Shown: positions 45,980 to 56,036, counted from the stretch's first letter. The stretch is DNA of 64,000 bases from Ferranicluibacter rubi (GCF_011603255.1 NZ_JAANCM010000011.1:1-64000), one strand, 5' to 3'. The notes: generated by a model from the sequence alone, not told the origin. A program made the numbers and translations.

Positions 45980-48520
45980 CTAATCCTTAATGGAGCCGTC
46001 TTCGCGATCGCGCGTTAGGTTGACGTTGTAGTAGGGATCGTTGGTAATCCGCTGCTTCCAACGGGCAAGGACCGTTTCGGCTTCGCGGCGGAATCGGTCC
46101 GCTTTCTCCCCTGTCATGTCGAGGCCGCGGGTGGCGCTTTCCAAGTGGATGAGGCGCGCTGCCGGCACCATGAGATTGCGGTAGCCGGCAGCATCGAGCT
46201 TGAGGCAGAGATCGACGTCGTTGAAGGCGATCTGCAGGGCGGCTTCATCCATGCCGCCGACCTCGGCATATTTGCGGCGCTCCACGATGAGGCAGGCGGC
46301 GGTGACGGTGGAAACGCGGTGCGTGGCGACGAGGCTGTCCATGTAGCCGCGATCATCCCCAGCCTTGAACTTCTGTGGATGCGCGGTGACGAAGCCGACG
46401 CCGCAGGCCATGCCGCCGTGCTGCACGTGGCCGGAGGGGTAGAGGAGCTTTGCGCCGACCGCGCCGATGTCCGGCCGCACGGCTTCCGCAACCATGTCCT
46501 TCAGCCAGGAGGGCTCGATGGCGAGGATGTCGTTGTTGACGAGGCCGAGAACCGCACCCTTGGCCTCCATCGCCGCCTGGTTGTTCAGATGTGCGAAGTT
46601 GAAGGGGCCCGGCACCTTGACGATGCCGACCTGTCCGCCCGCCACGATCTCATCGAAATAGGCCAGCGTTTCCGGCTGCGTACTGCCGTTGTCGATGATG
46701 AGGATATCGAAGCTCGGATAGTCGGTCTCGCTAAGCAGCGAGGCAACGCCATTGCGCAGGATGCCGACGCTGTCGCGTGTCGGGATCATCAGCGTGACGT
46801 GCGGCCAGCCGCCGACCGGCGCCTCTGGAGGCTGCGGCAGGGAGGCGATGGGCTTTGGCGTGACATGACGATGGTTCAGCACGTCGGGGATATGCAGAAC
46901 GTCCGTTTCCGCGGCGCCAGACAGCACGGTCGCCAAAACGTCCTGCCACCGGTCGGACGACCCGCCGAGAGCTTGGCTTAGCCGATCCTGACGGATCGTG
47001 ACGAAGGTGCCGATATAGCCGGTCGAGGCCTGAAAGTCCGGATCCCAATCGGGCTTGAAGAGCGGGTCGCGGCGCTCGCCCGAGACCCAATGATCCTCGT
47101 CCGTGTAGATGATGTCCGTGCCCTTGCCGCGTCTGGCGAAGATCTCTTCCGCAAGACGGAACAGCGCCGCGGGAGAAAGCCGGTCGCCCGCGTCGATATG
47201 CACGATGTGGTTGCCCTGCCGACTGTCGAGGGCTGCGGACAGGTCAGCGGGAAAAGTGGCGCCGGGGACGATGGTCTCGATCTGTTGCCGTTCCCCTGCC
47301 GTCAATGGGCGGGGTGAAAGGATGTCGAGCGTCCAGTGCGGATAGATTTGTTCTGCGAGCGATGCCAGCGTCTCGGTAATGGGCATCGTTTCCGAAGCGT
47401 CCCATTCGACGAGGACCGCCAGAGCCGGCTTCTTCGGCCAGCGTGCGATGTTCTTGCGGGCTTGATCTGGGGCAAGCTGCGACGGCGTCTCGTAGCGGCG
47501 GATCCAGCGCTGGTAGGCGTCGAGCGCGGGGTTCGCAAGGCATTGCACCAATGCTTCTTCCATGGCCGACGGGCCTTCGTTCCGGCGCTTGGCCAGGGCT
47601 TCGCGCGTCGCGGCGCGGTCCCGTTTCCACGCATGACGCACGACGCGGCTCAGCCCGGTCTGGCGCAGGCCGATCTGTGTGACGGTGAAGGGGCCGGCGG
47701 CGTTGGACGGGTCGAGCCGGAGGCCGAGGATGGGCGCTTCCAGCCGGCAGACGGCGTGGAACCGGCCATTGCGCGGGACGAGGCGGAAGGTCGAGAAGGC
47801 CTGCCACTGCGGTGCATGCTCGACATAGAGGATCGGCTCGATGATCGGCGTCGTCATGTCGATGCCGAAATCGATCTCGACCCAGCCTGGGGCGCATGCG
47901 GTGGCGCACCGGATCTCGAATTGCGGATTGTCGGTGGTTCCCGTGAGAACGCCGTCGCGAATGACCAGATTGGCCTTGGGCACCAGTTCGGCCTTTAGGT
48001 CGGTCGAGCAGGTGAGGGACGGGAGACGCGGGCGCGTCGTCGTGTCCGCCGCCGGTGCGGTATCAGTAAGATCGACGCCGGCACGCGCCAGTTCGCCCGA
48101 GAGGTCGTCCAGCAGGGCATGGAGGCGCGGTGAAAGCGGGGAGGCGGGCGGTGGCGCTGAAGGGCGCTGGATCACGCTGTTTTCGGGCAGGAGCGCGACG
48201 CGCAAGCCGGCCATCTCGTGCTCGACATTTGGTCCGTCCGGCAGCGCGCGGATGGTCTCGAACATCGTCAGCGCCTCCGGCAGCCGGTCGAGACGTTTCA
48301 ACAGGTGGGCGAGGTGCAGTCTCGGATCCCATTCCGTGCCGTCGCACCGGATCGCCGTTCGATAGGCCTTCTCGGCTTCTTCCAGAGCGCCCGCGTCCTT
48401 CAGCAGATGCGCGAGCTGGACCCAGCGCGGTGAAGACGTGATCTCGCGCCGGAGTTCGCCCGTCATGGCGGTGATGGCTGCAAGACGGCGTTGGTCGTCC
48501 AGGGAGATCTCGGCGGACAC
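45980..48520 (-). CDS. TPR-containing GT2 glycosyltransferase
   Basis: An 846-residue protein. Residues about 30-125 are TPR-like helices (EEAEKAYRTAIRCDGTEWD, DRLPEALTMFETIRALPD). A long region of unknown fold follows, with a first GT-A-like domain around 370-540 (IIYTDEDHWVSG). The C-terminal GT2 domain from about 575 has VTLMIPTRDS, ILIIDNGST, VLGLVNNDI as DxD equivalent and FNDVDLCLKL as acceptor-side ED motif. Resembles rhamnosyl or O-antigen transferases. It lies 119 bp upstream of rmlC on the same strand, so it may use dTDP-rhamnose; that is inference. Confidence 0.82.
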   Translation of the reverse strand: MSAEISLDDQRRLAAITAMTGELRREITSSPRWVQLAHLLKDAGALEEAEKAYRTAIRCDGTEWDPRLHLAHLLKRLDRLPEALTMFETIRALPDGPNVEHEMAGLRVALLPENSVIQRPSAPPPASPLSPRLHALLDDLSGELARAGVDLTDTAPAADTTTRPRLPSLTCSTDLKAELVPKANLVIRDGVLTGTTDNPQFEIRCATACAPGWVEIDFGIDMTTPIIEPILYVEHAPQWQAFSTFRLVPRNGRFHAVCRLEAPILGLRLDPSNAAGPFTVTQIGLRQTGLSRVVRHAWKRDRAATREALAKRRNEGPSAMEEALVQCLANPALDAYQRWIRRYETPSQLAPDQARKNIARWPKKPALAVLVEWDASETMPITETLASLAEQIYPHWTLDILSPRPLTAGERQQIETIVPGATFPADLSAALDSRQGNHIVHIDAGDRLSPAALFRLAEEIFARRGKGTDIIYTDEDHWVSGERRDPLFKPDWDPDFQASTGYIGTFVTIRQDRLSQALGGSSDRWQDVLATVLSGAAETDVLHIPDVLNHRHVTPKPIASLPQPPEAPVGGWPHVTLMIPTRDSVGILRNGVASLLSETDYPSFDILIIDNGSTQPETLAYFDEIVAGGQVGIVKVPGPFNFAHLNNQAAMEAKGAVLGLVNNDILAIEPSWLKDMVAEAVRPDIGAVGAKLLYPSGHVQHGGMACGVGFVTAHPQKFKAGDDRGYMDSLVATHRVSTVTAACLIVERRKYAEVGGMDEAALQIAFNDVDLCLKLDAAGYRNLMVPAARLIHLESATRGLDMTGEKADRFRREAETVLARWKQRITNDPYYNVNLTRDREDGSIKD

Positions 48521-48762
48521 GAATGGCTTCTCCGAAAGCGTGCGATGCCGAACGCTTTAAACGATCTCTGCGCGAAGGGAAACGCCGACGTCCGCCCGCA
48601 GGCTGCACGGGCCGGCGATCCGGGTGGCTAGCGTTTGCGATGTTCTTTTCAGCCCTATGGTCAGCAAGCGGCAAGCTCGCCGCTTCATGGTCGTTTTCCC
48701 GTGGGAGAGATTGCGGGGTGCGCTATAGTTTAGCGTAACAGGATTGGAAGAAAGCCGCAGAC

Positions 48763-50586
48763 ATGCCGCATCGCAGGGACGCTCGCAACAAGCAGACAGG
48801 GCGCGCTACCAGCGTGGCAGCGGGGGATCTGGAGGAGGAGCAGACGCTTGGCCAGCAGCTGCGCATGATGCAGCAGGCCTTCGTCGCCTCGCCGTCGCGG
48901 CGCATCATCCTGTTGCTGGCTGCCGGGCTCCTTGCGGTCATCATCGCCATTGCCATCGGGCAGATCTTTCTCAATCGCTGGTACAAGCCGTTCTACGACA
49001 CGCTGGAGCGGCGCGACCTGCCGGCCTTTCTCGGGCAATTCGTCGTCTTTGGGCAGATTGCCGGCGTCATCCTCGTCCTCAACGTCATCCAGACCTGGCT
49101 TGGACAGTGGATCAAGATCAAGCTACGGGAAGGGCTGACGCGGGATTTGATCACCGAGTGGATGAAGCCGACGCGGGCGTTCCGCCTTGCCAATGCCGGC
49201 TCGCTCGGCATCAATCCGGACCAGCGCATCCACGAGGATGCGCGGCATCTGACCGATCTGACGGCCGGTCTCGGCATAGGGCTCGTGCAGTCCGGCATCC
49301 TGCTCGTCAGCTTCATCGGCGTGCTCTGGTCGCTGTCGGCCGGTTTCGTCTTCCGGTTCCAGGGCTATGCCGTGGCCATTCCCGGCTACATGGTCTGGGC
49401 CGCCATCCTCTATGCCGGCATCGCCTCGTGGCTCAGCTGGCTGGTCGGACGGCCGCTCGTGAAGCTGAACGGCGAGCACTACCAGCGCGAGGCAGCGCTC
49501 CGGTTCTCGCTCATGCGCGTCAACGAACATATCGAGGCGGTGTCGCTCTCGGGCAGCGAGGCGAACGAGAAGCGCCGGATCGAGCGCGATCTTGCCTCGG
49601 TGCTGGAGATCAGCCGCGGCCTGATGTTTGCGATGACCCGGCTGACCTGGGTGACGGCCGGTTACGGCTGGGTCACGGTCATCGCGCCGATCGTCATCGC
49701 GGCGCCGGTGTTCTTCGCCGGGAACCTTTCCTTCGGCGGGCTGATGATGGCCGTTGGCGCCTTCAACCAGGTGCATGCGTCGCTGCGCTGGTTCGTCGAC
49801 AATATCGAAGCGGTGGCCGACTGGCGCGCGACGCTGCTGCGGGTTTCCGCTTTCCGCTCGGCCATGCTGATGACGGACGAGCGCTACGAGAACGACAAGC
49901 GGATCGTCTATGCCGAGCCGGGTTCCGGCAGCATCGTCATGGACGACCTTGCGGTGGCGTCGCCGTCCGGCAGCGTCAAGCTCGCCGATACGCATGTCGA
50001 GATCCTGCCCGGAGACCGGGTGCTGATCACGGCCCGAACCGACGTCGACAAGAGTTCGTTCTTCCGCGCGGTGACGGGCCTCTGGCCCTGGGGGCGCGGG
50101 CGGCTCGCCCTGCCGCCGTCGGACAGCATGGCGTTCATTCCGCGCACACCTTATTTTCCGCCCGGCAGCGTGGCGGAAACCTTGATCCATCCCGCCGCAC
50201 CCGACCGGTTCCCGCGCGAGCAGCTCGCCTCGGTATTGACGCGCCTCGGGCTCGATCGTTTCGTGGCAGGGCTCGATCAACCGTTGCAGTCGCAGGTGAA
50301 GCCCACGGAGGCGGAACTGCGCCTGCTCGCCATCGCCCGGCTCGGCCTGCACAAGCCGCGCTGGATCGTGGTCGAGGAGGTGCTCGATACGCTCGATCCG
50401 GAAACCTACCAGCGTGTCGTCACCTTCTTCACCGTGGAGACGGCGAAGGCTGCCATTATCAATATCGGGCGGATGCAGCCGAACGACACGTTCTTCAAGC
50501 GCGTGCTGCACCTGGAAAACGACCCTGGCGGCAAGACGCTGAAGCGCCTGCAACCGCGAAGCCTGAGGACGCGTCGCGACGGTTAG
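48763..50586 (+). CDS. SbmA/YddA-like ABC protein with degenerate ATPase domain
   Basis: A 607-residue protein. Residues about 45-370 form an ABC_membrane_2 transmembrane domain (IILLLAAGLLAVIIAIAIGQ; RHLTDLTAGLGIGLVQSG) as in SbmA/BacA and YddA. The C-terminal domain (about 388-585) has the shape of a nucleotide-binding domain, but the motifs are broken: Walker A reads TARTDVDKSS (423-432) instead of GxxGxGKS, the signature reads TEAELRLLAIAR (515-526) and the H-loop His is absent (INIGRMQ). It may work without ATP hydrolysis, for example with a proton gradient as SbmA does. It may take up peptides. Divergent from the GT2 gene by 242 bp. Confidence 0.82.
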   Translation: MPHRRDARNKQTGRATSVAAGDLEEEQTLGQQLRMMQQAFVASPSRRIILLLAAGLLAVIIAIAIGQIFLNRWYKPFYDTLERRDLPAFLGQFVVFGQIAGVILVLNVIQTWLGQWIKIKLREGLTRDLITEWMKPTRAFRLANAGSLGINPDQRIHEDARHLTDLTAGLGIGLVQSGILLVSFIGVLWSLSAGFVFRFQGYAVAIPGYMVWAAILYAGIASWLSWLVGRPLVKLNGEHYQREAALRFSLMRVNEHIEAVSLSGSEANEKRRIERDLASVLEISRGLMFAMTRLTWVTAGYGWVTVIAPIVIAAPVFFAGNLSFGGLMMAVGAFNQVHASLRWFVDNIEAVADWRATLLRVSAFRSAMLMTDERYENDKRIVYAEPGSGSIVMDDLAVASPSGSVKLADTHVEILPGDRVLITARTDVDKSSFFRAVTGLWPWGRGRLALPPSDSMAFIPRTPYFPPGSVAETLIHPAAPDRFPREQLASVLTRLGLDRFVAGLDQPLQSQVKPTEAELRLLAIARLGLHKPRWIVVEEVLDTLDPETYQRVVTFFTVETAKAAIINIGRMQPNDTFFKRVLHLENDPGGKTLKRLQPRSLRTRRDG

Positions 50587-50704
50587 GCGGCTTTTTCGCG
50601 CCGCCATTAATCGGCTATTGGCGAATTTGGCCTATCCCGGATGAAGCCGCCCTCCGGGGCGGACGCTACGGCATCCGCGCCTTTGGCGGATCGGGAGGTT
50701 CGAC

Positions 50705-51619
50705 GTGGAAGGACCGCTGCAACATCGCTTTTCCCTCGTCGTGGCGACCCTCGGGCGGGTCGAAGAGATCGAGCGCCTTCTGATGTCGCTCGTCGCGCAG
50801 CAGCGTCGGGATCTCGAGGTTCTGTTCGTCGATCAGAACGGTGACGACCGGCTCGTGCCGGTTCTCGCGCGATTTTCCCAGGAGATCGACATCGTCCATA
50901 TCCGATCAGTGGAAAAGGGCGTCTGTCGCGCGCGAAACCGCGGTGCGGCGCAGTCGCGCGGCATCTGGCTGATGTTTCCGGACGACGACTGCTGGTACCC
51001 TGGCGATTTCTTCCGGACGCTGGAGGCGCTGATGGCGTTAGAGCCGGCCGACATCTATAGCGGCCGGCCGACGGCGCCCGATGGACGGACGATCATGGGG
51101 AGCTTTGCCACGGAGACGACGGTGCTGACACGGGACACGGTCTGGAATACGCTGATGGAGTGGATCGTGGTCGTGCGGAAACCGGTGTTCGAGGCCGCAG
51201 GCGGGTTCGATGCGGCTCTGGGGCCGGGGTCGGGCACGATCTGGGGCGCACACGAGGTCCAGGATATGGTGCTCAAATGCCTCGAGACCGGCGCCAGCGG
51301 ACAGTATTATCCGACACTCACGGCCCATCATCCCGAAGACCATGGCGATCGGCGGACGCGCGAGAATGCGCAGAAGATGTATCGCTACGGGGCGGGGCTC
51401 GGCTATGTACTGCGGCGGCACGGTTTTTCGATGGGGCGGTTTCTGCCGGAAATCCTTCGTCCGCTGGCCGGTATCCTCGTTTACGGTCTCAAGGGTGATA
51501 GGGCGATGGCCCGCCGCTCGCGACATTTGCTTCTCGGTCGCCTGCAAGGGTGGCGTACCGCGCCTGCCCGAAATACGGCGCCGCAGACCGTTCTCAAACC
51601 CGTCTCGCCCAAGGTCTGA
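50705..51619 (+). CDS. GT2 family glycosyltransferase
   Basis: A 304-residue GT-A transferase: FSLVVATLGRVEEIERLL, VLFVDQNGDD, CRARNRGAAQSRG, and the DDD motif in LMFPDDDCWYPGDF. The second half (WGAHEVQDMVLKCLE) holds the ED-type acceptor motif. GTG start at 50705 with GGGAGG six bases upstream. It probably works on an exopolysaccharide with the hydrolase encoded 101 bp downstream. Donor unknown. Confidence 0.86.
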   Translation: MEGPLQHRFSLVVATLGRVEEIERLLMSLVAQQRRDLEVLFVDQNGDDRLVPVLARFSQEIDIVHIRSVEKGVCRARNRGAAQSRGIWLMFPDDDCWYPGDFFRTLEALMALEPADIYSGRPTAPDGRTIMGSFATETTVLTRDTVWNTLMEWIVVVRKPVFEAAGGFDAALGPGSGTIWGAHEVQDMVLKCLETGASGQYYPTLTAHHPEDHGDRRTRENAQKMYRYGAGLGYVLRRHGFSMGRFLPEILRPLAGILVYGLKGDRAMARRSRHLLLGRLQGWRTAPARNTAPQTVLKPVSPKV

Positions 51620-51720
51620 AGGGTCGGATCTTCATGAGAATGATCGAATATTAACCGCTGCCGCCTTAGATTGACGAGCCGCGCACGCTTGTGCGTCCAA
51701 CCAACGGAACCGAATGCGCG

Positions 51721-53514
51721 ATGACTGCCGTCAGCATGGATGCCATCCAGATGCCCCGTCCTGCCGGTCGGCCGGTCACGTTCGAGAACACCGTTGGCCT
51801 CTTCACGCCGGCACAAGGAGTGATAACGCGCGCCGCCGTTCTGTTTATCAGCCCCTGGGGGCTGGAAGAGCTTTGCGTGCATAAGGCGTGGCGCGAGCTT
51901 GCCGATAGTCTTGCCGATGCCGGCATGGCCAGCCTGCGCTACGATCATCCCGGCACAGGTGATGCTCTAGACCTGTCCGAACCCTCAGGTCTCGAACCCT
52001 TCACGACGACAGCGCTGGCCGCTGCGCGATGCCTTCGCGATCTCACCGGGCTTGAACGTCTGGTGGTGGTGACGCAGGGGTTCGGATCGCTGTCGGTTCC
52101 GGACCTTCTGAAGGCCAATGCCCCCTCGCTTCGGTTTGCGGGCGTCGCGCTTCTCGCCCCTGTCACGAGCGGACGGCGGTATCTGCGCGAGCTTTCGCTC
52201 TGGGCAAAGGTCGTGGACGAAGGATTGGGCCTGCCGCCCGGTAGCGGCGGTCCAGGCACGTCCATCGCCGGTCTGGTGATGGAGGACAGCGTTGCCGCCG
52301 CCGTGCGCAGCGCGGATCCCAAGGCATTCAAGCCGGCGGGATCGACGCGTTTTTTCATCGCGGAACGGCCGCAATCGGATGCTGACGGTGCGCTGGCTGT
52401 TCAGTTGCAGACGGAGGGTGCCGATGTCACCCGGGTCGTCTTCGACGGCTATTCCGATCTCGTGTCGAACCCGACCATCGCCGAGACGCCTGTTGCCGTC
52501 TTCAAGGCCTTGACCAGCTGGATCCTCGGCCTCGATGCTTCTGAGCTCGAAAAGGGTGCCGGGCCGGGAGCGCCGTCTTCCGGCGTTCTCGACGGCGGCA
52601 GCTTCATCGAATGTCCCATGCGGTTCGGCGCCGGTGACCGATTGTTCGGTGTCCTCTGCACGCCGGCCGATGCCATTCCCGTGGGGACTGCCCTTTTGCT
52701 CGGTACCGGCTACGACCGGCAGTCCGGTTGGGCGCGCTCGACGGTCGAGACGGCGCGGATGCTGGCCGCATCCGGCATCGCCTCGTTCCGGTTCGACGCC
52801 GCCGGCATCGCCGACAGTCCGCCGGTGCCGGAGGGCGACCGACAGGTGCTCTATTCGCCCGGACAGATTTCCGATGTGCGCGCCGCGCTCGATCGCATCG
52901 AGGCCATCGGCCTGCCCAACCCCGTCTTCGTCGGCCGCTGCAGCGGTGCTTACCTTGCGTTCAAAGCGGCACTGGCCGATCCGCGGTGCCGCGGGGTCAT
53001 TGCGATCAATATTCTGACCTTCGCCTGGGATCCGCGCGACGATGTGGATCAGATGATCCGCTACAATCCGCGCTCTCTCGACGACTACAAGCGACGCGCC
53101 CTGCGCATGGAGACGGCCTACCGGTTGATCTCCGGCAAGATCGACGTGCCGCGCGCCGCCGGCAATATCCTGAAGATCGTCGCCCGCCGCGTCTCGCGGA
53201 CGGCAGCGCCGGTGCTGGGTTCGCTGTCGGTCGAAGCAAGGTTGCGCAATGGGGTGCACCGCGCGTTCCGCCAGTTGCGCGAACGTCATGTGCCCGTTTC
53301 GCTCGTCTACAGCGAAGGTGATATCGGCCTTGCGCGGCTGACCCAGCATTTCGGCCGGGACGGCCAGCTTCTGGCACGGTATCCGAACGTTTCGCGCATC
53401 CTGCTCGCCAATGCCGACCACAACGTCACACCGCCCAAGGCGCGGCGCGAACTGCGGGAGCATATCCGCGACACGATCCTCGCGATCGTGTCGGGCACGT
53501 GCAAGGCATCGTGA
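51721..53514 (+). CDS. Tandem alpha/beta hydrolase, second domain with Cys nucleophile
   Basis: A 597-residue protein of two fused alpha/beta hydrolase folds. In domain one (about 20-275) the nucleophile elbow reads TQGFGSLS with Gly122 where Ser or Cys is needed, so it looks inactive. In domain two (about 295-595) the elbow is VGRCSGAY with Cys407, and Asp534 (YSEGDIG) and His567 (NADHNVT) complete a dienelactone-hydrolase-like Cys-Asp-His triad. The ATG at 51721 is preferred; a GTG at 51691 is possible. Likely to act on an acyl ester or thioester of a surface glycan, judging by its neighbours. Confidence 0.7.
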   Translation: MTAVSMDAIQMPRPAGRPVTFENTVGLFTPAQGVITRAAVLFISPWGLEELCVHKAWRELADSLADAGMASLRYDHPGTGDALDLSEPSGLEPFTTTALAAARCLRDLTGLERLVVVTQGFGSLSVPDLLKANAPSLRFAGVALLAPVTSGRRYLRELSLWAKVVDEGLGLPPGSGGPGTSIAGLVMEDSVAAAVRSADPKAFKPAGSTRFFIAERPQSDADGALAVQLQTEGADVTRVVFDGYSDLVSNPTIAETPVAVFKALTSWILGLDASELEKGAGPGAPSSGVLDGGSFIECPMRFGAGDRLFGVLCTPADAIPVGTALLLGTGYDRQSGWARSTVETARMLAASGIASFRFDAAGIADSPPVPEGDRQVLYSPGQISDVRAALDRIEAIGLPNPVFVGRCSGAYLAFKAALADPRCRGVIAINILTFAWDPRDDVDQMIRYNPRSLDDYKRRALRMETAYRLISGKIDVPRAAGNILKIVARRVSRTAAPVLGSLSVEARLRNGVHRAFRQLRERHVPVSLVYSEGDIGLARLTQHFGRDGQLLARYPNVSRILLANADHNVTPPKARRELREHIRDTILAIVSGTCKAS

Positions 53515-53555
53515 CCGGATCGTCACTGGATAATTCCGGGCGCTCTATACGTGGA

Positions 53556-56036
53556 TCAGAAGGGAACGGGGAGGGCGCTGCCGATGGCGGCGACGTCGCC
53601 TGAGGGACGCGCCGGCTTCTCCCTCGTCTCCGGCTGTGTCGATTGCGGCACCAGCTGGATGCGGCGGGCGGGGCCGGGCGCGAGGTGGAACCAGTTGTCG
53701 GACGGCAGGAAGCCGGGGCAGGCGATGTGCACCGACAGGGCGAGGCGATCGGTCGCGATGTCGAGCGTGAAGCCCGCATCGTTCTCGATCAGGGCGGCCG
53801 TCAGCGTCGCATCGTGGATCGCCGGGCGGCGGCCGAGCGGGAAGTGGAAGGCTTCGGCGATCGGTTCGTTCGATTCCGCCGAGATGAGGCGGGCGACCGT
53901 TACGTTGTGCTGTGGGCCGGCGAAGCGGTAGGCATAGGTCGTATCGAAGAAGGCGCCGAAGAGATCGGTTGCGGGCAGACGGAGCCTCGATCGAGCAGGC
54001 AGGACGACGTCTCGGCGGCCGGAGATGACGGGCTGGCGGCCCGCGCGCAGGCAGGTGAGTTCGAGCCGCACCGCTTCGTCGCGCGCCGTGTCGTTGACGA
54101 GATGGATGTCGAGGCCGTTCGTTCCCTCGTCGAGGAGAAGCACCTGGACCGGGCGGAAGGCGCGGCGGACGGCGTGCCAGACGGGCTTCGGCAGGCCCGT
54201 GGCATCGACGAGACCCCAGCCGGCGCCGGCCAAGAGGTCCTGAAACGTCCAGACGAGCGCGCCGCCGCAGGCGGAGCCCGCGCGGCGCCATTCCGAGAAC
54301 GTCGCCTCGATCACCTCGCCGGTCACTGCGCGGGAGAGGTCGAGATAGCGCGCGGGATCTTCCCGCCGCAGGCGGGCCGGATCGAGATCGTAGAGGCGGC
54401 CGAGATAGTGGTCGCGCGTATCCTCGAAATCCCACGAGGCATCGCGGTCGCGGGGAACGCGGGCCTTCCAGCGGGGATCGTGGACGGGGGCGACAGGCAG
54501 GTGCGCATCGAGCGTCACTTGCTCCGGCACGTTGGCAAAGGCGAGGCATTCGGCAGCAAAGCTGGCATCGGCGCGGCGCGCATCCTCGAGCGGTCGTTCA
54601 TAGGCGCCGACGCCGTAGTAATGGCCGATGCCGGCATTCGGCGAGAAGGGCTGCGTGCCGCCGAAGGGGGAATTGGGGACGTAGGCGATGTCCGGCCGCT
54701 CGTTGGCCACGATGCCCGGCAGGACCGTTTCGGTGAGAGGGCCGGCCCAGACCCGCTCGGCGAGACCCATCATCGCGGCCTGCTGGTACATCTCGCTGCC
54801 GCCGCAGAAGACGGCGAGCGACGGCGAGGCGCGTGTCGACCGCAGCAGCGTCTCGACTTCTTCGCGCAGCAGGGCGGCAAAGGCCTCGTCGTCGGCCGGA
54901 TAGTCGAAATTGGCCAGCATGGCGTCCTGCCAGACCATCAGCCCGAGTTCGTCGCAGAGCGCGAAGAAGGCCTGCGTTTCGTAGGTCATGGTGCCGCCGA
55001 TGCGGATCATGTTCATGTTGGCGTCTGCCGCAAGCCGCAGCCAGGGCGCATAGGCTTCCCGTGTTCCCGGTAAGCCTACGATATCCGCATTGGTCCAGAC
55101 GGCGCCGCGGCAGAAGATGTCGATGCCGTTGACCTTCAGGGCGAAACGCGTGCCCTCGGCGCCGCGGTCGATCTCGACCCGGCGGAAGCCGGTGCGGCCG
55201 AGGACGAGACGGTCCTCACCCATGAGAATCTCGACTTCGTGAAGCACCGGTTCGCCATGGCTGCGTGGCCACCAGGGTGCGATGCCGGGCAGGGAAAGCG
55301 TGGCTTCCGCGCGGCCGTTTTCAACGATAACGGTAGTCTCGTGGCTGGCACAGCGCAGCCTGATTGGCCCTGTTGCTGTCGTCTCGAAGCGGACGTTCAG
55401 GTGCCCGGTGCCGTCGGCATCGAGCGAGGCGGCGATATCGACGGCGCTGACGGAAGCCTGTTCGGCGCGGCGGAGTGTGACGGGGCGATAGGGGCCGGCG
55501 GCATGGATCTCCGGGCACCAACCGGGCATGTAGCCGAGCGCCGTGGTGCGCACGCCGCGCAGGCCTGCGGGAACGATCATCTTGGTGCGCCAGCGCGCCC
55601 GCTTCAGCTTGCGGGACAGATGCGGCAGGAGCGCCCGGCAGCAGATGGCGAGGCGGTCGTTGCCGCTGAGGTGCACGGGGACGTTGTGGCTCATAAACAT
55701 GCTGTGCGAGGACAGGATCTTCTCGCCATTGAGAAAGACGTCGGCAATGGTCGCCAGGCCTTCGAAACGGAGAACGGCCTCACCCGGCGGTTCATCCGCG
55801 ATGACGGCGAGGAACCAGGCATCCTGCCCGTTCAGCGGGTGGGGGGCCGTGCGGTCGAATTGGCCCGCCGCTTCCAGGGCTCCGGCGACGGTGCCGGGAA
55901 CGATCGCGGGGATGCCGTCATCGTCAGCCAAGGTCGATGGGTCGGCGTGGAGCCCCGGGGGCGTCAGGACGAGGCGCCAGCCTTGCGTCAGGGGGCGTGC
56001 ATCCACGAGACGAAGGGGGGCGGGCAGCGTTGTCAT
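53556..56036 (-). CDS. GH2 beta-mannosidase-like glycoside hydrolase
   Basis: An 826-residue multidomain hydrolase of the GH2 mannosidase type. The N-terminal sugar-binding jelly roll includes VFLNGEKILSSHSMF, then Ig-like domain, then a TIM barrel with NMNMIRIGGTMTYETQAFFA. The candidate acid/base is the Glu of FCGGSEMYQQ (about 414), and candidate nucleophile the Glu of SFAAECLAF (about 493). It has no signal peptide, so it appears cytoplasmic. It is the last gene of the carrier-protein operon, 41 bp after DUF1839. The link between a mannosidase and an amino acid carrier system suggests a glycan acceptor or product. Confidence 0.85.
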   Translation of the reverse strand: MTTLPAPLRLVDARPLTQGWRLVLTPPGLHADPSTLADDDGIPAIVPGTVAGALEAAGQFDRTAPHPLNGQDAWFLAVIADEPPGEAVLRFEGLATIADVFLNGEKILSSHSMFMSHNVPVHLSGNDRLAICCRALLPHLSRKLKRARWRTKMIVPAGLRGVRTTALGYMPGWCPEIHAAGPYRPVTLRRAEQASVSAVDIAASLDADGTGHLNVRFETTATGPIRLRCASHETTVIVENGRAEATLSLPGIAPWWPRSHGEPVLHEVEILMGEDRLVLGRTGFRRVEIDRGAEGTRFALKVNGIDIFCRGAVWTNADIVGLPGTREAYAPWLRLAADANMNMIRIGGTMTYETQAFFALCDELGLMVWQDAMLANFDYPADDEAFAALLREEVETLLRSTRASPSLAVFCGGSEMYQQAAMMGLAERVWAGPLTETVLPGIVANERPDIAYVPNSPFGGTQPFSPNAGIGHYYGVGAYERPLEDARRADASFAAECLAFANVPEQVTLDAHLPVAPVHDPRWKARVPRDRDASWDFEDTRDHYLGRLYDLDPARLRREDPARYLDLSRAVTGEVIEATFSEWRRAGSACGGALVWTFQDLLAGAGWGLVDATGLPKPVWHAVRRAFRPVQVLLLDEGTNGLDIHLVNDTARDEAVRLELTCLRAGRQPVISGRRDVVLPARSRLRLPATDLFGAFFDTTYAYRFAGPQHNVTVARLISAESNEPIAEAFHFPLGRRPAIHDATLTAALIENDAGFTLDIATDRLALSVHIACPGFLPSDNWFHLAPGPARRIQLVPQSTQPETREKPARPSGDVAAIGSALPVPF

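Noticed and set aside
50586-50605. GGCGGC / GCCGCC hairpin after the ABC gene as a terminator
   Set aside because: Only six pairs and no T run after it; too weak.
48744-50783. 679-residue plus-strand ORF in another frame
   Set aside because: Out-of-frame shadow of the ABC protein; Arg/Ala-rich with no motif, whereas the 607-residue frame has the transmembrane and nucleotide-binding folds.
53643-55073. 476-residue plus-strand ORF
   Set aside because: Antisense to the GH2 gene; no recognisable domain.
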